From an uncultured Collinsella sp. (GTDB lineage: Bacteria > Actinomycetota > Coriobacteriia > Coriobacteriales > Coriobacteriaceae), in the NCBI GenBank assembly GCA_900552295.1, contig URZB01000097.1:1-6184 (forward strand): a stretch of 6,184 bases of DNA. Direction: 5' to 3'. Position numbers and translations under genes: made by a program. Numbering within the stretch: the first letter of the stretch is position 1; every line of letters begins with the position of its first letter. This document shows positions 5,785-6,184 of this stretch, piece after piece. The notes beneath the pieces were generated by a model. That model was not told the DNA's origin, did not search any database, and saw nothing but the letters and a program-made list of their open reading frames with translations.

Positions 5785-6080
5785 GGTGCTGCCGAGCACA
5801 CCTACGGCGTGGTGGGGTCGCTGTGCGAGAACAACGACAAGCTCGCTATCGACCGGCGCCCGCCCGAAGTGGAGGAGGGCGACTTGCTCGTCATCCACGA
5901 TGCGGGCGCGCACGGGTTCTCGGTGGGCTACAACTACAACGGCCAGCTCAAGCGTGCCGAGGTGCTGATGCGTCCGGACGGGTCGGGCCAGCTCATCCGC
6001 TGCGCCGAGGAGCCGCGCGACTACTTTGCCACCTTTGACTGCTTCCCGGCCGACGAGCGGCTCGCCGTTCGCTCCAGTAT
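5785..6080 (+). pseudogene. lysA: Diaminopimelate decarboxylase (LysA), C-terminal fragment
   Basis: Reading from GCC 5791, the plus strand encodes AEHTYGVVGSLCENNDKLAID, GDLLVIHDAGAHGFSVGYNYNGQLKRAEVL and DYFATFD, the C-terminal beta-barrel of meso-diaminopimelate decarboxylase, the PLP enzyme of the last step of lysine synthesis. The C-E-N-N-D-K motif supplies the active-site Cys and Glu to the partner subunit, and G-Y-N-Y-N-G holds the PLP-contacting Tyr. About 85-95 of roughly 420-480 residues are present; the PLP-lysine barrel is absent. Upstream of about 5785 the frame no longer resembles LysA, and beyond about 6080 it runs into antisense PTS sequence until TGA at 6147. It therefore cannot make a functional enzyme here and looks like a foreign or misjoined fragment. 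It is the only recognisable plus-strand coding sequence in the window. Confidence 0.85.
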
Positions 6081-6143
6081 CCGCTGGGTTGCCACTATGC
6101 CGTGTAGCAGGCGGTTGTCGATACATGCGGCGATGATGCTCAT
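6081..6143 (-). pseudogene. PTS mannose/fructose/sorbose-family IIB subunit, first ~20 codons only
   Basis: ATG at 6143 begins MSIIAACIDNRLLHGIVATQ. This is the characteristic start of mannose/sorbose-class PTS IIB proteins: the R-I-D-N-R-L-L-H-G loop with the phosphorylated histidine (here H15), followed by Q-V/I-V/A-T-Q-W. An Arg that is usual before I-D is Cys here, and the codon expected to be Trp (TGG) reads CGG at 6083-6081. After it the sequence no longer fits the family, so a junction lies at about 6080-6083. Purine-rich GGAAGGAAG lies upstream at 6162-6154, with a somewhat long spacing to the ATG. A complete IIB has about 160 residues; only the start and about 40 bp of leader are present. 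Confidence 0.75.
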
Positions 6144-6184
6144 GTGATGTTGGCTTCCTTCCTTTGCTTGCGTGACGCGTTTCG
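6144..6184 (-). promoter_or_regulatory. Leader of the PTS IIB fragment
   Basis: On the minus strand this 41-bp end piece carries AAAGGAAGGAAG followed by about 10 nt to the ATG at 6143, consistent with a ribosome binding site at the start of the PTS IIB gene. Nothing else is recognisable before the contig ends. Confidence 0.45.

Noticed and set aside
5656..6126. Minus-strand open frame of 156 codons over the right-end mosaic
   Set aside because: It crosses antisense lysA and reads the PTS IIB start out of frame; composition is Arg-rich with no domain.
1..6184. tRNA, rRNA, CRISPR array, insertion sequence, or riboswitch
   Set aside because: No cloverleaf, repeat-spacer array, transposase motif or conserved aptamer could be seen on either strand by eye.

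Overview
The window looks like an end-trimmed, partly artefactual contig from a high-GC, probably gut-associated anaerobe. The protein flavour (LysA-like, sorbose/mannose-type PTS, YfcC transporter and YtcJ-like hydrolase fragments with balanced GC-rich codons) suggests an actinobacterial coriobacterium such as a Collinsella or Olsenella relative. That placement is inference from memory, not a database result.

Layout: positions 1-46 are not genomic but a residual Illumina Nextera (Tn5) P7-side adapter with index. Positions 47-5653 are coherent and almost entirely coded on the minus strand. In transcription order (right to left) they hold the C-terminal tail of a HAD-type hydrolase (5504-5653), a HutC-type GntR regulator with UTRA domain (4702-5436), a 198-bp regulatory gap, and a tight operon. 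The operon is: YfcC/DcuC-superfamily transporter (3040-4503), atypical YtcJ-like amidohydrolase (1467-3029), FrlC-like TIM-barrel epimerase (592-1458), and a FrlB-like SIS-domain deglycase cut off by the adapter (47-491).

The pairing of a FrlB-like deglycase with a FrlC-like epimerase and a HutC-type regulator points to catabolism of Amadori products (fructosyl-amino compounds). A secondary transporter and an unusual amidohydrolase replace the usual ABC or permease and accessory genes. The expected sugar kinase is not in the window and may lie past the truncated end. The regulatory gap holds a good sigma-70-type promoter flanked by two 21-bp repeats (19/21 identical, 50 bp apart), which are probable operators of the adjacent GntR protein.

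Positions 5655-6184 are a mosaic of short unrelated gene pieces: an unidentified 130-bp piece, the C-terminal part of diaminopimelate decarboxylase (lysA) on the plus strand, and the first ~20 codons of a PTS mannose/sorbose-family IIB gene on the minus strand. None is complete. Together with the adapter this makes a chimeric assembly or amplification artefact more likely than a biological rearrangement.
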